Positions 24,023 through 35,867 of a DNA stretch of 64,000 nt are shown here, one piece after another. The stretch's first letter is position 1. Each line of letters begins with the position of its first letter. Both the position numbers and the translations under genes were made by a program. The stretch is from Odobenus rosmarus divergens (lineage: Eukaryota > Chordata > Mammalia > Carnivora > Odobenidae): assembly GCF_000321225.1 (NCBI RefSeq), contig NW_004450402.1, positions 802,043 through 866,042 on the forward strand. The letters are read 5' to 3'. Below the pieces are notes generated by a model. That model made no database searches. It saw only the letters and a list, made by a program, of their open reading frames with translations, and had not been told where the DNA came from.

Positions 24023-24924
24023 CAGAGACAAAAAGATGAAAATAATGAGACCCTTGAAAGACCCTTGATCACTTGTGAAGTAAACATGGACTAAAATGGC
24101 ATTTACCATCATTTCCTTTGTTACTTTGTCTTTTGAAAATGGAAGATTCTTTTAAAATCAGAACAAGGTCATGTGAAGATATAACCACATTTTCCTCCTA
24201 TATTCCATTCAGTAGATGTTATTTAACTATTCTATCTTTAATATTTTAAATTATTTTTCGTTGTGTGTGTGTGTGTGTTTATGTTTCTCTGAAGGAGAAA
24301 AATTAGGGTTTTTTTCAGAAGTCATCATTTCTTTAAGTATATTATCTTACTATCACTTAAAACAACAGAACACTTTGTCTATCACCAAACACTTCATGGG
24401 CTAATCTGTGCACCACCTATAAGGTTCTCAGAGGTCACTCCAAAAAAAAATGATGTAACGATAGTCATGATCAAGATTCAGACCTGTCAGGGAAAACTGT
24501 GGAAAACATGCTACCAAGTAGCTTTCAAACATCTTTTAAACTAACACATATAGTTTAATGATTTCTTTGATTAAATTTAACCCAAGCCCATATGAAATAA
24601 TTTTCACCAAAAATGTACATCTTAAGTGATATTTTGGTGTCTTTTATCAATTTTTTGAGAGGTAATATCCTCTAAAGGAAAGATTAATGGGCTTATGATT
24701 AGTAGGTGAGGATTCCAGTCATAATTCCGCCACTTACCTTTTCAATACATTTTTAGATGTATTGATGTATCCAGGGTATAAGCCATCCTCTCTTAAGATA
24801 AAATAATTTAAATGACTTTAAAATAATGTATTATTAAAAACTAATCACTGACTAAGATATTAGTAAAACAGACTAAAATAACATATCTGAATGACTTTAG
24901 ACATATTACAAAACTTCCTAGATA
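24023..24924. other. No gene seen; short (TG)n; possible MIR
   Basis: A (TG)n run is at about 24262-24279. The part at about 24690-24790 faintly resembles the core of a MIR SINE (GATTCCAGTCATAATTCCGC), too diverged to be sure. Confidence 0.4.
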
Positions 24925-24935
24925 CTTAATTTCTT

Positions 24936-25148
24936 TTTTTAATTTTTTTTATTTAAAAGATTTTATTTATTTATTTGACAGAGAGAGAGAGAGAGCACAA
25001 GCAGGGGGGAGTGGCAGGCAGAGGGAGAGAGAGAAGCAGGGAGCCTGATGTGCGATGTGCGATGTGCGGCTAAATCCCAGGACCCAGAGATCATGACCTG
25101 AGCTGAAGGCAGACACTTAACTGATTGAGCCACCCAGGTGCCCCGAAC
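24936..25148 (-). mobile_element. Carnivore SINE with internal 7-bp triplication
   Basis: Antisense copy with the 11-bp target-site duplication CTTAATTTCTT at 24925-24935 and 25149-25159. Inside, GATGTGC occurs three times in tandem (25047-25067). Confidence 0.95.
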
Positions 25149-25359
25149 CTTAATTTCTTCTTCCAAAATATAATGCTGGGACAATGATCACTAACATTTC
25201 CTCTTACTCAAGCACACTGGAAAACTCTGGAACAATCTGGTAATTACCAATGCTCACTGAGGCTAGATTCTTCAACCACTCTTTGAAGGAGAAAGAGGAC
25301 AATCAGAATGGGGAGATACAGGATGGCCATTTGTGATCTATGTATTTATTCACATTCAT

Positions 25360-25860
25360 TAATTCATTTGCTGATGTATAATTTACGGGAAATAGAATAT
25401 GCCATCCTTAGTTCAGTTATGTGATTTTTGACAACTGTAGACATCTATGTAACAAATACACAAATTAAGATAGAGAAAATCTCAATCATTCCAGAAAGTT
25501 AACTTATGCTCCCTTTCTGGTTACTTCCCTACCATATAGGCAACCCATTTTCTGACTTCTCTGACCATGGATTAGTTTTTCCTATTCAGGAATTTAATAT
25601 TAATGGATCATCATGATTTATGTTCTACTTTACATCCAGCTTCTTTCTCTCAGAATAGTATATATATGAATCTTCCATGTTGTCCATATTGTAGTTTGAT
25701 TGATATTATTGCCTCATAGTATACGGTTATATGAATAGGTCATGATCTGACTAATAATTTCCAGTTGATGGATATTTAGATGATTCACAGATTGGGAATA
25801 TTATGAACAAAGTTGCTCTAAACTGTCATATACATCTTTATGCAGATGTAAACTATGCTT
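25360..25860 (-). mobile_element. Old L1 3' UTR, antisense
   Basis: Plus-strand cues such as TAATTTACGGGAAATAGAAT, CCATGGATTAGTTTTTCCTA, CATGTTGTCCATATTGTAG and GTTGATGGATATTTAGATGA are the reverse of L1M-type 3' ends. Confidence 0.78.
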
Positions 25861-26271
25861 CTTCCTTTCAAATCATTATGCATTTTATTTATTTTTCCTG
25901 CTGTATTGCACTGAGCCAGACCTCCAGTGCACAGATGACTAGAAATGCAAGAGTGTGCATCCTAACCTTATTTCTGATCTTGTTAGTGGCAATGCTTCAC
26001 TAGTAAGTATATTTCAATGTATCGCTATTAAGTATCCTTAGGATTTTAGTAGTGCCTTTTATCAGAATGAAGAAATTCCAGTCACTCCTTACATTAATGA
26101 AATAATGATTTTTTTATGAAAGTTTCCCGAATTTTATCAGTTTTACTTGATTTATTGAAATGTTCATATTTTTATTCCCTTTTCTCTATTGTTTTGATCA
26201 ATTACCATGATTTATTTGTTAATGTCAAATCAAAGTTGCATCCCTGGAACAAAGTCAACTTGTTTATGATA

Positions 26272-26768
26272 CAGTTGACCCTTGAACAATGTGAGGATTG
26301 GGGCACCAACCCCTCCATGGTCAAAAATCCATGCATAACTTTTTTTTTTAAAGATTTTATTTATTTATTTGAGAGAGACAGAATGAGAAATAGAGAGCAC
26401 AAGAGGGAAGAGAGTCAGAGGGAGAAGCAGACTCCCCGCTGAGCAGGGAGCCCGATGTGGGACTCGATCCCGGGTCTCCAGGATCATGACCTGAGCCGAA
26501 GGCAGTCGCTTAACCAACTGAGCCCTCCATGCATAACTTTTAACTCCACAAAAGCTTAACTACTAATAGCCTACTGTTGACTGAAAACCTTACCAGTAAT
26601 ATAAACAGTCTAATAACACATATTTTATATATGTATTATATACTGTATTTTTAAAATAAAATAAGCTAGAGAAGAAAATCATAAGGAAAATACATTTACA
26701 GTACTGTAAAAAATCTTTGTGTAAGCGGACCCACACAGTTTAAACCTGTGTTATTCAAGGGTCAACTC
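26272..26768. mobile_element. Tigger/pogo-like DNA transposon (MER44-type), non-autonomous
   Basis: Terminal inverted repeats CAGTTGACCCTTGAACAA at the left and TTATTCAAGGGTCAACTC at the right are flanked by TA on both sides, the target duplication of Tc1/mariner-class elements. The interior has no transposase frame. Without the SINE inside it is about 300 bases. Orientation cannot be fixed. The family name is from memory. Confidence 0.88.
26344..26525 (-). mobile_element. Carnivore SINE inside the Tigger-like element
   Basis: The 16-bp target-site duplication TCCATGCATAACTTTT at 26328-26343 and 26526-26541 lies within the transposon. The copy lacks the last bases of the tRNA-like 5' end (stops at CAACTGAGCC). 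Confidence 0.95.
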
Positions 26769-27026
26769 TATTATTCTTTCTATATTTTGCTGAATTCTAT
26801 TTGGTAAGATTTATTTCAGGATTTTTTTTGTCTGTGTTCATGGGATGTTATGGCCCATAATTTTCCTCCCTGATAATGTCGTCACCTGATTTTGTTATTA
26901 GGCTTACGATTTCTTATAAAATGAGTAGAGAACTGTTGCCTCCTTCTTTCTTTTCTGAAATAGTTTTTTTAGTTTTAGCAGTATTTCTTCTCTAAATGTT
27001 TACACTGTTTTATGGTTGAATTATTA

Positions 27027-27194
27027 TTCTTTTAGAGGGGGTAGGGGAAGAGGGAGAGAGAGAGAGAGAATCTTAAGCAGGTTCCATGCCCAGCACAGAG
27101 CCCCACATGGGACTCGATCTCACAACTCCGAGATCATGACCTGAGCTGAAATCAAGAGTTGAACACTTAACCAACTAAGCCACCCAGACGCCCC
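27027..27194 (-). mobile_element. Carnivore SINE between L1 and LTR
   Basis: Antisense copy of the longer variant, with (GA)n at about 27054-27070. Target-site duplication TATGGTTGAATTATTA / TATGGTTGCATTATTA at 27011-27026 and 27195-27210, one mismatch. Confidence 0.93.
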
Positions 27195-27210
27195 TATGGT
27201 TGCATTATTA

Positions 27211-27687
27211 TGGTGGGTTGAAATGTGTCCCCATAAAGCTCATATATGGAAGTCTTAACCCACAGTATGTCAGAAGGTGACCTTATTTGGAAAAAGGGAC
27301 ATTGCAGATGTAATCCATTAACTTAGGATGAAGTCATACTGGAATAGGGCAAACCCTTACTTCCTTCAATATGACTGGTACTCATAAAAAGGGGACATTT
27401 GGATACAGCTACAGAGACACATGAATAACGCCATATGGAGATAACAGCAGGGATTGAGATGATGCTTCCTCAAGCCAAGGAGCACCAAACATTGTCAAAA
27501 CATGACCAAAAGCTAGGTGAGGAACATGGAATAGACCCTTCCCTCGTAGCTCTAGGTGCGAACCAACTGTGCTGACACCTTGATCTTGGACTTCTATTTT
27601 CCAGAAACGAGAGACAATAAATTTCTGTTATTTAAGCTTGTAGTTTGTAGTACTTTGTTTTGACAGTCCTAGGAAACTAAAACACCA
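27211..27687 (+). repeat. MLT1-type MaLR LTR
   Basis: The order GTTGAAATGTGTCCCCATAA, GACCTTATTTGGAAAAAGGG, TGCAGATGTAATCCATTAAC, CACCTTGATCTTGGACTTCT and AATAAATTTCTGTTATTTAA matches a mammalian MLT1 solo LTR, sense orientation, nearly full length. No internal retroviral genes accompany it. Confidence 0.88.
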
Positions 27688-27965
27688 CACTGTATCTTTG
27701 ATTTTACCTCAGACTATCCTTTACATCATTCACTTTGTTACAACTACACTGACTTCCTTGCTTCTCCAAGAACACAGAAAGCATGTTCCTATCTCATAGT
27801 GTTTGCATGTGCTACGTCTCTGTCCACACCATTCTTTTCACATATACATAAATAGTACACTTCTTCACCATTCCAAGGTCTTTACTCAAATATCCCATTC
27901 TCACCGAAGCCTTACCTGACCACTCAAACGCAAACTCCATGTCTAATATCTTCATCAATAATACA
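27688..27965 (+). repeat. L2 (LINE) fragment
   Basis: ACACTGACTTCCTTGCTTCT, AAGGTCTTTACTCAAATATC and GAAGCCTTACCTGACCACTC follow the conserved 3' region of L2. Ancient and diverged. Confidence 0.75.
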
Positions 27966-28004
27966 ACTGGTTTAACCATCTTGGATTAAAATAGTATGTT
28001 TAAT

Positions 28005-28275
28005 TCTACTAATAGAAAGATCTAGGAAATTCAAACTAATGTACAGAAATAGAAAGGTCAGTGGTTATGTGGAGATGGAGAAAACATGGAAGGTTAGGAG
28101 ATTTGGTTTGTAGTCATGAGGCAACTTTTGAGAGTGATGGATATATTCATTATCTTAATTACAGTGATAATTTCACAAGTGTATGCATATGTCAAAATTT
28201 ATCAGACTTTATACTTTAACCACATACAGTTTTAGTGTATGCCTGTCACATCTCAAAAATATGTTATAAAGATGT
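28005..28275 (+). mobile_element. Old L1 3' UTR fragment
   Basis: GAAAGGTCAGTGGTTATGTG, GAGAGTGATGGATATATTCA and ACAAGTGTATGCATATGTCA match the 3' UTR of L1MC/L1MD/L1ME-type elements in sense orientation. Confidence 0.75.
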
Positions 28276-28900
28276 AGCAGGAAGGTCAAGGATGGAGAAG
28301 AAAATAATTGGGCTCAGTTGATCACTGATAGTTTGTGAGACACTGTGGTTTCTGAAAAGCATCTAGATGAAAATCAGAGGGAAAGTATCAAAAAGAAACT
28401 AGAAGAAAATGTTAAACTTCTAAAACATTTTTAAAAATAAGTAATTACTGCCTCTCCAACTCTAACCACCTCTCATTTTACGCTCCATACTCATAAGAAG
28501 TTTATACATGTAAATTTTTTAATCTACTCAGTAATAAACAAAACATATTTTCATTTTAGGTTTATCTTCCTATACAAAATACAACATTTTTGAAAACTAA
28601 AGAAAAAAAGGGAACTGGATAAATTTAGAGGTTTTTTTTAATTTTTAAGAGAGGCAATTCATAATAATCTTCAATAGGTTAGAATGTGCTGTGGTGCAGG
28701 GGTTTCTGTGCAAGAATCAAGGATGTAAATATGATGCTCTTCATCATCTCTCCTCAAAAATGAATTGAAAAGGCCTAGGCTGCAAATTGCTGAAAGAAAT
28801 ACTAAATAAAAGGAAAAAGGTACTATACAGGAGAGTACTGTCTATAATCTCAGAAAACCTCTATCTCTAACCTTGATTATATACTCTGACATAATTTATT
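28276..28900. other. No gene or repeat recognised
   Basis: AT-rich, unassigned. Confidence 0.5.
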
Positions 28901-28916
28901 AAGAAATTTAGGACAA

Positions 28917-29112
28917 GGGGCGCCTGGGTGGCTCAGTCGTTAACTGTCTGCCTTCGGCTCATGTCATGATCCCAGGGTCCTGGGATCGAGCCCCACATCA
29001 GGCTCCCTGCTAGGTGGGAAGCCTGCTTCTCCCTCTCCCACTCCCCCTGCTTGTGTTCCCTCTCTCGCTGTGTATCTCTCTGTCAAATAAATAAATAAAA
29101 TCTCTTAAAAAA
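28917..29112 (+). mobile_element. Carnivore SINE
   Basis: Very close to the young consensus of the window, from GGGGCGCCTGGGTGGCTCAG to AAATAAATAAATAAAATCTC plus tail. Flanking AAGAAATTTA at 28901-28910 and 29113-29122. Confidence 0.95.
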
Positions 29113-29122
29113 AAGAAATTTA

Positions 29123-29849
29123 ATGCAAATTGTCAAAATGTACTAAGAAATATGATCTTATTTGTTGATATTGTTTCATTTTAAGTTCACAGTATCACTT
29201 TCAAGGAGAATTGAAAGTTAAAAAATAGATTTACACTCTTTTTTATCATTTCTATTTTGAGAGTTTATATTACTTTTCAAACTACCAAGAGGACCTTCCC
29301 TGTGCATTTTTACCAAAGAACAATTGTATCCCTTTGGAAATATTAGGCCCTGACAGCTATACATAAAGTTGAAATAATGGGATTTGGCATCTGAGAACTC
29401 CTTAATCTTCTTTCATCAATATAGCTATAATAATTGAAAATGTCAAGTTAAAATGATTGCAAGCTGCAGACATCTGTCACTTATAATCATAAAAATTTAT
29501 CTATGATTGCTAAATGTATGCATCAATCCCAAGCTTATTACAGAAAGCATAATTATTTACAAAGTTTAGAAAAGTGTGCATCACTTTGTAGTGACTATGC
29601 ATAAAGAATAAACTATGACCCTAACTTATAAAGGGAATTTAAGATGCTCCTCAAATAGCTGAAAATGCGTGGTACTCACTTATTGATAGTCAAAAATACG
29701 TTATGGTACTTGAATAATTTGGGGAGCTGGATAATAAAATGAATCACAAGATCTTCTCTTTGTTCCTGATCTCCAGTCACACAAATAAGAAAACAAAACA
29801 AAACTTTGACTTCTAAAAATTCATGAATCCAAGTGAGGGCTTTTGAGAA
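29123..29849. other. No gene or repeat recognised
   Basis: AT-rich, unassigned sequence between a SINE and the nested L1 pile. Confidence 0.5.
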
Positions 29850-30054
29850 TATGTTAACATAATTTTATAATTTTTTCCAGTTACTTTGTTTTTCTGGTAC
29901 TGTAGTATATGATATCTTTTGGGAATTTTATATTCTAATTTTGTTTCGTTAGTGTTAAAATGTGATTTATTGTTATATACTAAAGTTTTTATATCCAGCA
30001 AATTTTTAAAAATTTTTAAATCTAACAGTTTGTTCTTAGATAGTTTTCGGTTTC

Positions 30055-30246
30055 AGGGCATCTGGGTGGCTGTCGGTTAAGAGTCTACCTTAGACTCAGG
30101 TCATGATCTCAGGGTCCTAAGATCGAGCCCCACGTGGGGCTCCCTGCTCAGTGGGGAGCCTACTTCTCCCTCTCCTGCTCCCCCTGCTTGTGCTTTCTCT
30201 CTCTCTCTGTCAAATAAATAAATTTAAAAAAATCTAAAAATAAAAA
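30055..30246 (+). mobile_element. Carnivore SINE inside the old L1
   Basis: Perfect 17-bp target-site duplication AGATAGTTTTCGGTTTC at 30038-30054 and 30247-30263, within the RT part of the host L1. Confidence 0.96.
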
Positions 30247-30552
30247 AGATAGTTTTCGGTTTCTATGTAAGTCATCATATTATATGAGAATAACATCAGT
30301 TTTATTTCTGCATTTCCAATTTTAAATCTTGTACTACTGTCTACTTTTATCTTGCTAATTTAGACATCCAATACTAGTTTAATTAGTGAAAAAAAGTGCT
30401 AGTGGTCATCTTTGTTTTATTTATTTATTTCTAATATAAAGACACTGCTTCTAATAATTCTCAATCAAATGGCATATATTTAATAAATATTTTGAAACCT
30501 CAATGTTAGGTGAAGTATGTTGCTCTCTATTTTTAGTTTAAGATATTTATTA

Positions 30553-30576
30553 ATATTATTATTATTATTATTATTA
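30553..30576. repeat. (ATT)n microsatellite
   Basis: Eight or so ATT units immediately before the LTR fragment. Confidence 0.9.
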
Positions 30577-30579
30577 ACA

Positions 30580-30812
30580 TGATTTCTGCCAAGAACCTGA
30601 ATGAACTTGAAAGCAGATGTGTCCCCAGTAAAGGCTCAGATAAGAGCACAGCCCTGACTGACATCCTGACTGTTCCATTATGAGACCCTAAAAAGAGGGG
30701 CCAGCTAAACCTGTGCTTGGACTTCTGACCCACAAAAACTGTGAGATCATAAATTCCTGTTGTTTAAGTTGCTTGCCCATTTATAATATTGGTAAGCAGC
30801 AAAGATAAGTAA
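30580..30812 (+). repeat. MaLR/ERVL-type LTR 3' part
   Basis: CTGCCAAGAACCTGAATGAA, GGACTTCTGACCCACAAAAA, CTGTGAGATCATAAATTCCT and GTTGTTTAAGTTGCTTGC follow the 3' portion of an old ERVL-MaLR-like LTR. The exact subfamily is not resolved. Confidence 0.65.
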
Positions 30813-31109
30813 TCTTGAGTAAACTCTGGCAGTTGTCACTTTGAAGCAACTTTTCTGTTTCATCTAAGTTGTCAGATTTAAAGGCTTAGAATTGTGCATA
30901 CTATGTATTGCCTTACTGTATGTTTGATGTCTGAAGGACCTTTAATGAGATTCCTAGTTTTATCTGTGCTACTTGTAATTTGCATGGTTTTTTAATTTTT
31001 TTTTTATTTTTGGGCATTCTGCAGAATGTTTTATCAATTTTGTCAATTTCAAAGAAACAGCTTCAATTTTCATTGATTTCATCTATTGATTTTATTTTCT
31101 TAATTTTTT

Positions 31110-31890
31110 TACATTTTGATATATAGAAATTGTGTATTTAAGGTGTACAACTTAATGTTGTGATGTACGCTTACAATGTGAAATAATGACTAGAATTCAG
31201 CTAATTAACATATCAATTGCCTCCGTACTTAACTGTGTGTGTTGAGAAGATTTAATTTACAGGGCGCCTGGGTGGCTCCATTGGTTAAGCACCTGCCTTC
31301 AGCCCAGGTCATGATCCTGGGATCCTGGGATCCAGCCTAGTCGGGCTCCCAGCTCAGCGAGGAGTCTGCTTCTCCCTCTGTCCCTCCCCTTCTCCTGTGT
31401 GCTCTCTCTCACTAACTCTCTCTCTCTCTCAAATAAATAAACAACATCTTAAAAAAAAAAGATTTAATTTACAATCTATCCTCTTAGCAGATTTTAAGTA
31501 CACAGCACAGTGTTATTGACTATGGTCACCATGTTGTACATTAGACCTCCAGAACTTACTCATCTTGCATAACTGAAAACTTTTATGCTTTGATCAACAT
31601 TACCCCATTTCTCCCTTTCCTCATTCCCGGGTAACCACCATGTTTCTGAGTCTATGGGTTTGACTATTTTAGACTATTTATAAATGAGATCATGTAGTAT
31701 TTCTCTTCCCGTGTCTTATTTTGCCTATTAGCATAATGTCCTTTAGCTCCATCAATATCACAAATGACAGGATTGTCTTCTTTTTTTAGGGCTAAGAAAT
31801 ATTCCAATGTGTGTGTATATTTTTTTCTTTATTCAACTATCATAAGATATTTAGATTGCTGCTGTAAATGTGGGAGTCTGCATCTATTTT
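31110..31890 (-). mobile_element. Younger L1 3' UTR inserted in the old L1
   Basis: TATTTAAGGTGTACAACTTA, TTATTGACTATGGTCACCAT, TGTACATTAGACCTCCAGAA, TAGCATAATGTCCTTTAGCT and AATATTCCAATGTGTGTGTA are the reverse of an L1MA/L1MB-like 3' UTR. ORF2 sequence of the host L1 continues on both sides, so this is an L1-in-L1 insertion. Confidence 0.8.
31262..31459 (+). mobile_element. Carnivore SINE in the younger L1
   Basis: Target-site duplication AGATTTAATTTACA at 31248-31261 and 31460-31473. It is a third nesting level: SINE in L1 in L1. Confidence 0.96.
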
Positions 31891-33340
31891 TATTATAATC
31901 TTACTTCCATAAAATTTTAATTTGCTATGTTAAATTATTTTTTATTTTCTTAAGGTGGAAGCTTACACCAATGAATTGAGACATATCTTCTTTTCTAACA
32001 TAAGCATTTAATGAAATAAATATCCTTCTAAGCACTGCTTTAGCTGTATCCCACATAATTTGATGTGTGTTTTCATTTGTGGTTTCCTCTGTGACTAATG
32101 TACTATTCAGAAGTGTGTTTCATGCTGAAATATTTAAGGAGTTTACAGACCTCTTTCTGTTACTGATTTCAGGTTCAATTTGTAATGTCCCCCAGATATG
32201 CATGGTATAATTTCAATTCTGTCTTCAATTTGTTAAAGTTCATTTTATGGCACACAATACTTTTCAATTTTTATTTTCAGTTCTATGAGGTACTTTTTCT
32301 TCATGTATTTTTAGCATTTTATTTTCAGGTGCATGAACATTTAGAATCCTTAGGTTGTCCTGCAGAATGGATCCTGTATCATCATGGAATGGCCCTCTTT
32401 ATCACTGGTAGCAATTCCTTCCTCTGAAGTCTACTTTGACTGATTTTCCTATAGCTACTGTAGCTTTGTTTTGATTAGTATTGGCCTGATACATACATTG
32501 TTTTCCCTGTAAACTAACTTTGTCTTTATATTTACAATTAATTTCTTGAATAAAGCACAGTTTTGGTGTTTAGTATTTGTAAGCCTTTTAACTGGAGGGA
32601 GCAGAGGATGCAGGCAAGCTCTGCTGGACTTACTAAGCTTCACTTCTCAGCCAACACTATCTCAGGGTAGGATCCTCATGACCTCCCACAATATTTAAGT
32701 CTGCATCCAGGATGTATTTCTGTCGCTCCCTCAGGAATGGAAAAATCTTTTGTTCCCTTTTTCCAGCTTCCATAGGATTTCACCAGTGTCCTGGGTTGAC
32801 AGTATTTGCCGCCCTCCCCTTAGTAACTTCTGGCTTTTGATCCATGAGAAATGTAAAGGAGAAGGATGAGGCAAGCCTTAATGTTTTCCCCATGGTGGCC
32901 ACTGTTCCCCTCCCTGAAGTCTACACTATGAATAGGCTTTCTCAAGACTCTTGCTTTCCCTGATCTTTTTTTGTTATCACTTGGAAATGTCTGTGAAGAG
33001 GTTTTGTCTGTGAGTAGGTTTTTTCTGTTGCTCCAGGGGCTTCTCTATATTCTCTCAATAGCCTTTATTCAATTTTGAGAAATTTGTTTAAAGTTTCTGC
33101 TGAAATTTTTGATCTGCCCAATAGTATGTGCTGTAGGAAATAAAGTACTTGCATTTTGTCTCTTTTGGAAGCAGCTGTCTTTCTTCAAATCTCAGGACAG
33201 TTAGTTACCCTGTAAGCCCAGTTTTCTGATGGGTTCAAGAAAAGTTTTGCATGTGCAGATTTGGGGGTGGGGTAGAATGATGAAATTAATCCTACTTCCA
33301 TCTCTCTTCATCCTAAACAGAACATGAATGTGATCATCTA

Positions 33341-35289
33341 CTGAGGATCATGTTATTTTCCAAATCTAGTCCTTTTCACAGTATCATTGTGAAATGGAAT
33401 GTGAAATGAAATGAACCTTGCTCATATTTCCAATGACTTCTTTTATTATCTTTACACATATTAAATATGAATATTTATAACCTCAGATCATTTTAATGTT
33501 TTCCTTGTATTATTTGTAGGCTAATATTGCTGTTTATTTGTCTATCACTTCAGTCTTGATATTTTTGTTCATATGGAGGGAGTGACTCTCTTAGATCATC
33601 AGCAGTGCCTTTGAGAAGTAAGGTAGAGCTGAATCAGAAAGGGGTGTGTGGGTAGAAAATGTTCATGTGAGAAAAGAGACTGTGGGTTTCCTTTCCATGA
33701 ACACCCCATCTGCACATGCACTGAGGAATACCCCAGTGTTCAAGGAATAAATGGATAAATAATTCAGCTAACCTAGTAAAGACTAGAAAGATACAGCACA
33801 CAACCAAATGCCTCTCACTTAAAGCCATCAGGTTCATATAAAATTTATTTCAACCCAGAAAGAAAAGAATGAAAGTATAGTGATAAACCCGGAAAGACCA
33901 TTTACCCAAAGGAACTGAATAAACTGGAAAAAGTTATGATGCCTTTTAGAGTACAAAGTTACATTTCTCCTGCTCACATATGGGTCTCTTAAATTGGATA
34001 CAGAAATCCACCTGGATTTCAGATACAGAAAAATGAAGAATATTTCTGTACACATAATTTGTAATTCCAACTTAGATGGAGTATTCTAAAATTTAATTCA
34101 TCATTGATGACATAAACTTTGGTGACACTAATTTTTCTTTATCATTTAATTCAATTTCAAGAACACTTTGTGAAATTATACTTATGAAACTATCTTTCTC
34201 TTATGGTTTCTTTTTAGTAATAATGTGATATTTAGCATCCATATCAATAATATTGATATTACTCATTTTAAGTCTTTTAATCTTCATTCCTATTCTCTTT
34301 CCTTTATATTATTCCTTGGAATCAATTCAGTTTGGTGATATCTCATTTTTTTTTCTGGTTCAGAAAAAAGAAGTTCTGGCATTAATTACAACTTTTTCAC
34401 TTTTTAATAATGATTATACCTTTCATAAGACCCTCAGTTTATACAGGAGTAGTATTCTAGCTACAACCTGATATTTTTTTCCTGCCCTTTCTACTTTATT
34501 TTCCAAAAACAACATTGAGGAAATAAAGCATATGCTTTCTTCATTAGAGATACATCATGTGTTTTTTTTCTTTCAGATTCCAACTCTTTCTCTATTAATA
34601 AATCCCTCAGCAACTTTATATTCAAGATTTATTGCTTTATTTTCATCAAGTTGTCAGAATATAATTTTATATTAACTTTGCCTTCTCTGATTTCATGTAC
34701 TTAGAAAGACAACTCTGTCTGAACTTCCATCTTTTAATAGAGGTGCAGGAAAATTTCTCTTTATCTTGACAATTCAGAGTTTGCTGCTTTTATAGCTTTG
34801 CTTGAATATTATCTTTAGTTGAAGGAATACATTTTTACAAGTAGAAAAATACTGTTATTTTTCTCTGTGTCAATTTATATTGCAGATAGGTTTTAAAGTT
34901 TGCTCCCCATATTAAGAATTAAAGGAAATACATTGACCTGAAAGGGTAGTAACCTAAGTGAGAATTTTTACCTAAATAAACATTACTAACATAAAGTGTG
35001 AGCAGGTTACCCATTTCTTTGCCTGCACCTATTTTATACACCCTCTGTCAAAATTTCCTTTCTAGACTCAAGCAATGTAATTTGAAGAACTACTTTTCAT
35101 CAAATTTTTTGAGTAGTTTTACTTTTGCTTTATATTTATTGTGATTTAAAATATAATACTACCTAAATATAAGAATTGTTGGAAGTATATTAAGTCTCTT
35201 TGTTGCCTCATTTTTAGCTATGGCTTTACTTGACCAAAACATTACAGGAGGAACAAAGAGATCTGATTCTGCCTAGAGATACATTTCCT
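33341..35289. other. No gene or repeat recognised
   Basis: About 1.9 kb of AT-rich sequence. Frames at 33634-33837, 33834-34070 and 34253-34471 are short, hydrophobic because of T-rich codons, and not supported. Confidence 0.5.
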
Positions 35290-35474
35290 AACATTGGCTG
35301 CACAATGAAATCATCTAGGGAGCATTAAAAATAATACCAATTATGGGGTGGCCATAGCATCTCCTCCTTTTCACTCATTCTCTTTTAATTAGTTTGAGAT
35401 ATGACTTGAAAATCAGAATTGTTAAAAGTTCTCCAGGAATTCTAATGGACAGCCGAGGTAGAGACCCAATGGTT
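35290..35474 (+). mobile_element. MER5A-like hAT-Charlie fossil
   Basis: AACATTGGCTGCACAATGAA, TCATCTAGGGAGCATTAAAA and, at the other end, AAAAGTTCTCCAGGAATTCT, AATGGACAGCCGAGG show the near-symmetric layout of MER5A, a non-autonomous hAT element. Its outer ends are worn. Confidence 0.82.
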
Positions 35475-35651
35475 TGGAGTAACACAATTTCCAGATGCAA
35501 TTTTCCTAATAATAGCCAAGGTATCCAAATAACTTCAAGAGTATGGAATTTTCTCTAATTTGTGTTTTCTGTCATTCTTGTCATTTTACAATAAGCTTGT
35601 ATTATTTTTTTAAGAGGGGGAAAATAATAAAAATAGTTTAAAAGTTCTAAG

Positions 35652-35867
35652 CTAAGGGTTAGTAAACTTTTTATATAAATGTTGCACAGTAAATATTTTA
35701 GGCTTTGCAAGCCATGTGGTCTTTGTGTCCAACTGTTAAACTCGCCACTGTAGCATGAGAAGAGCTATATAGAGATGATACATAAATAAATGTGTCCCAT
35801 AAAATTTTATTTACAAAAATATGCAGTTGGCCAGGTTTATCCTACAGACTATAGTGTGCCAACTCAT
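35652..35867 (+). mobile_element. hAT-type non-autonomous DNA transposon
   Basis: Starts CTAAGGGTTAGTAAACTTTT and ends ATAGTGTGCCAACTCATG, which are diverged inverted repeats of the GGTCAGCAAACT type. Inside are AAATATTTTAGGCTTTGCAA and AAAATTTTATTTACAAAAAT, hallmarks of a common mammalian MER element of hAT class. The exact family name is uncertain. Confidence 0.78.

Larger units (their letters stand above)
25861..27010 (-). mobile_element. Old L1 ORF2 region, antisense, split by a DNA transposon
   Basis: 25870-26270 and 26771-27010 together follow the antisense of the L1 reverse-transcriptase region (GCATCCTAACCTTATTTCTG; AGTTGCATCCCTGGAACAAA; then GTTCATGGGATGTTATGGCC; AGTATTTCTTCTCTAAATG). 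The two halves join cleanly if 26272-26768 is removed. It borders directly on the 3' UTR piece at 25360-25860, so there is either an internal deletion or a second insertion. Confidence 0.78.
29850..33340 (-). mobile_element. Old L1, antisense, heavily interrupted
   Basis: From left to right the pieces follow an antisense L1 in correct order: RT region (29850-30440, e.g. GAATTTTATATTCTAATTTT), the upstream ORF2 part (30890-31110, CAAAGAAACAGCTTCAATTT), more ORF2 (31890-32640, GCACTGCTTTAGCTGTATCC; GTACTATTCAGAAGTGTGTT) and a 5' region (32640-33340, AGCCCAGTTTTCTGATGGGT). Insertions are an LTR, a younger L1 and three SINE-scale events. No open frame remains. Confidence 0.75.

Noticed and set aside
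23732..24112. Frames of 120, 96 and 67 codons on both strands
   Set aside because: They are produced by the TG/GA microsatellite, which is open in several frames on both strands.
27211..27687. Endogenous retrovirus with genes
   Set aside because: Only the LTR is present; the adjoining sequence is L2 and SINE, with no gag, pol or env-like reading frames.
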